Below, piece after piece: positions 59,643 through 64,000 of a stretch of DNA of 64,000 nucleotides; positions within the stretch are counted from its first letter, which is position 1; each line of letters begins with the position of its first letter. The translations under genes and the position numbers were made by a program. Source of the stretch: Pseudophaeomoniella oleicola. Lineage: Eukaryota; Ascomycota; Eurotiomycetes; Phaeomoniellales; Phaeomoniellaceae. The DNA lies in the NCBI GenBank assembly GCA_003868215.1, contig QWDQ01000046.1, positions 1-64,000 of the forward strand, in the 5' to 3' direction. The notes under the pieces were generated by a model. The model saw only the letters and a list, made by a program, of their open reading frames with translations, had not been told where the DNA came from and did no database searches.

Positions 59643-61155
59643 GTTTGATGTAACGGCTCGATTGATGTACACGAGTGGCACTAATTATGATGCTGTCACA
59701 GAGAGTTAAGCAGGACAGTCAAGGGAAGTGGTGTGCGACAAATCAGAGTAGCGTGCGTCTAAACAAAGTGATAGTTCGGATTGAACAGGACATGGCTTCC
59801 TGGTTGACATCCCACATCGGGCAGCGATGGTTTTTATCTGGAGGTTTGGTTTGGTTTGGTTTTATTCATACTATCACCATCCTTGCGGGTATACGAGTCA
59901 AAGCCTTTAGCAGCATTTTACAGTCATCATCTGATCGGGAAAGCTGCAACCCCCACTATCACTTTCCCCCACAGAGCGAAGGGATGCTGCAAGTACCCTA
60001 CATTGTGGTACTGGGCGGCTCGTGGTTAGGTGCTGCAGCGAGATCAAGTTAATCAGAATGATGTATATAGAACGGAAAAGGCTGGGATCTTCCCTCAGAG
60101 ACTTCCGACCCTCATACAGATCTGAGATCCTGGGTGTCCAACTGATTTGATATCCAGTGTTCGGCTCACCTGCTCACTGCAAATACACTGAATGATAAGG
60201 AAAAAAGAGGCGTCAACACAAGCTAATTCTGCACTGTCTCACTCTTCGCTTGGGGGCCAAAGGCAGATCAAGTTGAAATCTGTAATTATGATGTCCTCTC
60301 TGATCATCTGTTGCCTGCTGGAAGAAAATCACGTCACGTTACCCTCTTACCCTCAGACAGTTGATATCAGAATCAAAGTCTCTGCTGCACTCGGCACCGC
60401 CGTTCCGACCCCTACACTATGTAGACTGGATGGTTTGGCGGCTGCATTCTCTCTTTTTCCTTTCTTCAGGCAGTGCTCCGGCATCTCTAGTACAACCAAA
60501 ATACTGTAATGAGACCCGACGGAATTCGCTTCTACGGCTTGACGGGTAGTTTCCGTCCCCTTAGATTTCAATATTTATATAAAGCCTCCGAAACGGTTGA
60601 AATTGTAAAATACCAAGGAGTCACCCACCCGTCAACGCTGTCAAAGGGTTAATTCAATGCCTTCAATCTAGATACCACTGAGCACTTCACAGGTACTCTT
60701 CTCCAGATTATCGCCGGAGATATCACTATAAGAACCTTATGCCATGTCGTGTTATTTATCGAGAAGTCGTCACAACTTATAAAGGACTACGGAACTGGAC
60801 CGGAGAAGTCCGAATAGCATTCTTACATCCCATCATGGGTATATTACTGGGATCTCCTTCTGGCCCCCAGAGACTGATTGAGGGGTATGTAACAATCAGC
60901 GACCATCATCCTCTTATCGTGTGCGTCCTTTGATGTTGAATACTACATGGCACATAGAAACCGTGAAAGACAGGCCGGAGTTTCTCAATCAGCAAATTCG
61001 TGTTCTTTGATACTCGAAACTCACCCTTCATCTTGTAATCACTTGCATTGGAATTACAAGACTGCGGGTAGTCATTAAGCTCTGCAAAGCCTTTATTGAA
61101 TCCCTGAGATCCAATTCCAGGGCAACATATATATAATTAAGAGGACCAAAACGCC
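59643..61155. other. intergenic gap, 1.5 kb
   Basis: No protein family is recognised on either strand. The last 300 bases are the promoter of the gluconokinase-like gene; TATATATA stands near 61126, only 25 bases before the start codon. Confidence 0.6.
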
Positions 61156-61926
61156 ATGATGTTCAACCGACCCGGCACCCCCTCCCTCCCCCGCGACTCT
61201 AAACTACAACTAGGCTTCGGCTTCCGACAACAATCACCCACCCACTTGATCTTCATCTCCAGCACCAACGTGATCGGCAAAACACACCTAGCCTCCTCTC
61301 TATCCGAATCGCTCCACTGTCCCTGGCTCGGTGGAGATTCGATCCATAAGTTTGCCGACACGGGGGCGAAGATCGTCGCCGGACCGAGTGATGAAGGGTC
61401 TGAAGAGTGTAAGAGGTTGTATCGGATGAATGCTGTCGCGAGGATGGGGAGGATGGGGATAGATGTGAGGGATGCGAGGGTGGCGGAAGATGAGTTTGAG
61501 GAGAGGGACAGTGACGACCCTTCTGGGATGGCAGGAGGACGGGCAAACGAGCAACAGCCACCAGAAAACTTGATTGAAGCACCACCATCGCCTTTGATCC
61601 TAACCTATCCCTCTCTGAAAAGATGGCACCGAGAAGCCCTGCAAGGCAATCTTGACACGCGCAGCGGATCATCATCACCCATCAAGATCCTCTTTATCCT
61701 CCTTCTGACCAGCCAAGACATGTTTTCGGAAAGATTCCCAGATTCCGGAACCGAAGCTTTAACAGCCGAAACCTTCAGGAAGCAACTTCAGGACATTCGA
61801 AAGCCAGATCCCGCTGCTGACGAAGAAGACTTTGCGGTCGTCGTCATTGATGGCCAAAAGTCAACCGAGAATCAATCGCAAGACGCTCTGGAGTGTATCA
61901 GAGAGAAATTCGGACTTGCAATGTAA
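61156..61926 (+). CDS. gluconokinase-like protein with weak P-loop
   Basis: An intronless gene for about 256 residues. The layout follows fungal gluconokinases: a P-loop region LIFISSTNVIGKTHLASSL near 31-49, then LSESLHCPWLGGDSIHKFAD (the family has CPFIEGDDLH), LKRWHREALQ (family LKRRYRD), a late block MFSERFPDSGTEAL and a final VVVIDGQKSTE. The P-loop keeps Lys42-Thr43, but the first glycines are replaced by Ser/Thr/Asn, so nucleotide binding may be weak or lost. A Glu/Asp-rich insert with EEPP-like low complexity (residues 110-145) is unusual. The coding strand changes from C-rich to G-rich after about 61340. It may be a divergent, possibly non-catalytic paralogue; sugar kinase activity is uncertain. 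Confidence 0.75.
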   Translation: MMFNRPGTPSLPRDSKLQLGFGFRQQSPTHLIFISSTNVIGKTHLASSLSESLHCPWLGGDSIHKFADTGAKIVAGPSDEGSEECKRLYRMNAVARMGRMGIDVRDARVAEDEFEERDSDDPSGMAGGRANEQQPPENLIEAPPSPLILTYPSLKRWHREALQGNLDTRSGSSSPIKILFILLLTSQDMFSERFPDSGTEALTAETFRKQLQDIRKPDPAADEEDFAVVVIDGQKSTENQSQDALECIREKFGLAM

Positions 61927-62513
61927 CTCCAGGCAGCATTTTGAAGAAGGAAGCTGCTTTGTAAATATATTCGACAAAAGCAGAGTCACAACAACAACCC
62001 ATCAGGGCGAACTTAGTCAGAAAAACTTATGTTTTGAAACTGTGAAGTGCTTCAGATCTCGAGAAATGGGGAAAATGGAAGTCCTCTCCCATTAGTTACC
62101 ATCAAACATCACCAACAGCAACAGCGCCTCTCGCCCATCCCACGCACATCTACAGCATCTTTCTTCCAGCCCTTTTTCTCTTATTGAGTTCTATTACCCT
62201 CGGTTTCTGGACATTTCCCTGATGACTTTTAATCATGATACCCAATCCGCGTGGGAGGGACCAGCGTACACGTACGTCTGTATGTACATGAGCATTTAAA
62301 TCTACGAATTAGAAAAATGTAATGAGGAAAATTTTTATGTTGTATGAATGAACCTTTTGATAATACGAGGATATCGAAATAATAGTAAGGGAAGAATGAG
62401 AAGAAGAAACATGAAAGGAGGAATTATGGGGAACTATGTATACGCAATATACATCTGGTACATGATTTTCAAGGGCTTCGTTCGAAAGCGGTCATGTCGA
62501 TCGACGGACACGT
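61927..62513. other. intergenic, convergent 3' flanks
   Basis: 587 bases between the gluconokinase-like gene and the oxygenase gene. AT-rich; no feature is seen. Confidence 0.6.
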
Positions 62514-63698
62514 TCATGCTCCCACGACGCCAACCCTAGCACTCAACTCCTTCTCAACGTCCTTCATCTTATAGTTCTTGGCTGTATTATAGTTACGCCA
62601 TTCCCCGGCGTTGATCGCCTTGAACAATTTCTCTTCTCCTTCAGATGAGACGATAGGGTCGATTGTTGTTTGCGGGTCAGGGTGCACGAAGTATGGGATC
62701 GAATACCTGGCCGGTAACATTTCTTCTCCGGTGCTGGAAGTGAATGTGGCTGGTGAGACGACCCGGTGGATGGTTGAGCGAACTCGCCCGTTCAGGAGCC
62801 GGTGCATCAGGTCTCCAATATTGATGAGCACCGTACCCGGGATGGGGCGAGCTGGGGTAAAGTCACCGGTGTGGAAAGGATCAATCTCGAGGCCACCGAC
62901 TTGGTCTTGAAACAACAGTGTACAGAGGCCAAAGTCTGTGTGCGGCATGATTCGCCCTTCTTTACCGTCCGCACCACGCTTTGTGCCTGAAGCAGTTATC
63001 ATGGACGCAGATATAGGCGGATAGTGCAAAAGCCGGAGTTGTGGATCGGCTTGCTGGGTGATGTTCGTAAAATAGTCTTCCCCGCCAGGGAGTTTCATTG
63101 CGATGGCAAGGCATTTCAAAACATGTCGAGAAAGCGTGAAACATTGCCGGTAGAAAGCGTCAATGGTAGGTCTGAAAGACACCAGTTTGGGATCTGCAGT
63201 GTGTGATGCTAGATCCTCACTTGTAGGGCAGAGATCATTGCGAAATCGGCGATGTTCGTAGCATTCTTTATGGTCACCCACCCCCTCGGCTCCATCACCT
63301 GTATAGCCTTGATTGACTGAAGGGTCTTTGAGAGCATACTGGGATTTGAAATCTTGCGGCAAAGCGAAGAATTGTGAAGACTGGAGCTCTGTGAGTCAGA
63401 CTAATTGGAATCCGTGAAGAGCGAAGCGCAATCTTGAAAAGCAATGTGCATAATGAAACAACAGAAATGAAAATTAAAAGATCAGAAGGTTGAATATCAT
63501 TGCTCGCTGCAACAAGATCAAACGTACGAGTTTAAAGATTTCATCAATAGTCTCTTGTGAGATGCCAAAATCTTTCAAATAGACGAAACCAACATCACGA
63601 AAAGCCTGGTATACTTGCTGGGCAACGTCCTCGCGTTCTTTGGGGGTGCCGCTGATGAACGGCTCGAATGAGATGGTAGGGATATCTGCCGGCGCCAT
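62514..63698 (-). CDS. 2-oxoglutarate/Fe(II)-dependent oxygenase
   Basis: A member of the isopenicillin-N-synthase-like dioxygenase family, about 345 residues; exons 63698-63528 and 63380-62514. The N-terminal domain reads IPTISFEPFISGTPKERE and VYQAFRDVGFVYLKDFGI, then SSQFFALPQDFK across the splice (acceptor CTCCAG; an alternative is CAGAG six bases earlier). The Fe site is His-x-Asp in MPHTDFGLCTLLF and the distal His in RSTIHRVV. The 2-oxoglutarate Arg-x-Ser is ARYSIPYFVHPDPQ. So the catalytic set is complete. Family roles include hydroxylation and desaturation in catabolism, thymine 7-hydroxylation and secondary metabolism. Nothing adjacent fixes the substrate. An upstream in-frame start at about 63770 is less likely. 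Confidence 0.93.
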
Positions 63699-64000
63699 GA
63701 TGAACAACGAGTGGGTCAGAAGGTGTTCTTTGAAAAACAGGTTGTTTGGATTATCAACGACAAAATTCAAGCCACCGCTGCCCTATGCAGAGTGTGTATA
63801 AGTGTTATGATTCGAAACTATGTCGTCGTCTTCTTTTCCCGCTGGTCGCTATATTGCAGGAACAGTATAATACTTGCTATGACGTTGGATGTTTGCCCGT
63901 GATTTGAAATGGATGCCAAAGGTTGGGGCCCAAGCGGACATGTCCCTGAGAGTCAGCGGTTGGACGAATCTTTCAATGATGTCGATACGCCTTGAGGTTA
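63699..64000. other. window edge, promoter of the oxygenase gene
   Basis: 302 bases with no recognised gene. A further gene may begin beyond the edge. Confidence 0.5.

Overview
The window is nuclear DNA of a filamentous ascomycete (Pezizomycotina, most likely Eurotiomycetes). The evidence is short GT-AG introns of 45-190 bases with CTRAY-type branch points, many single-copy genes on both strands, several Zn2Cys6 and C2H2 regulators, a SAT4/Pth11-type membrane protein, an intron-bearing nuclear tRNA-Arg and microsatellite-rich gaps. I found no rRNA, no CRISPR and no clear transposon. Species cannot be read from the sequence alone.

Layout. 0-9 kb is housekeeping and general: a mitochondrial-type rhodanese, an Old Yellow Enzyme, the replicative helicase subunit MCM3 with G1/S promoter boxes, and a 14-TM-type drug/H+ antiporter. 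9-25 kb is gene-poor: two Zn2Cys6 regulators, two small unrecognised reading frames, a SAT4-type 7-TM protein and long microsatellite-rich gaps. At 25-29 kb are a secreted alpha/beta hydrolase and a short-chain dehydrogenase.

29.5-41.8 kb is the most coherent block. It holds a regulator that joins two C2H2 fingers to a Zn2Cys6 cluster, a zinc alcohol dehydrogenase (divergent from the regulator), a UbiX/Pad1 flavin prenyltransferase and a UbiD/Fdc1 decarboxylase (divergent from each other), and an aldehyde dehydrogenase. All the gaps feeding these genes carry the same word, CCCATCGGAA or its complement, which I did not see elsewhere in the window. I infer a local regulon that oxidises an unsaturated or aromatic alcohol through the aldehyde to the acid and then decarboxylates it with prenylated FMN.

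43.6-55.6 kb is a second metabolic block: a BBE-like FAD oxidase, an anion:cation symporter (Dal5-like), an FMN alpha-hydroxy-acid dehydrogenase, a Zn2Cys6 regulator, a ketopantoate-reductase-like enzyme and a class III aminotransferase. It has no polyketide, peptide or terpene core, so it looks like uptake and breakdown of a hydroxy or amino acid rather than classical secondary metabolism. 56-64 kb holds an unrecognised membrane protein with an uncertain 5' end, the tRNA-Arg(UCU), a small unrecognised cupin-like protein, a gluconokinase-like protein with a weak P-loop and a 2-oxoglutarate/Fe(II) oxygenase.

All intron boundaries below were placed by eye from splice signals, phase and family alignment from memory. 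Coding lengths were checked to be in phase.
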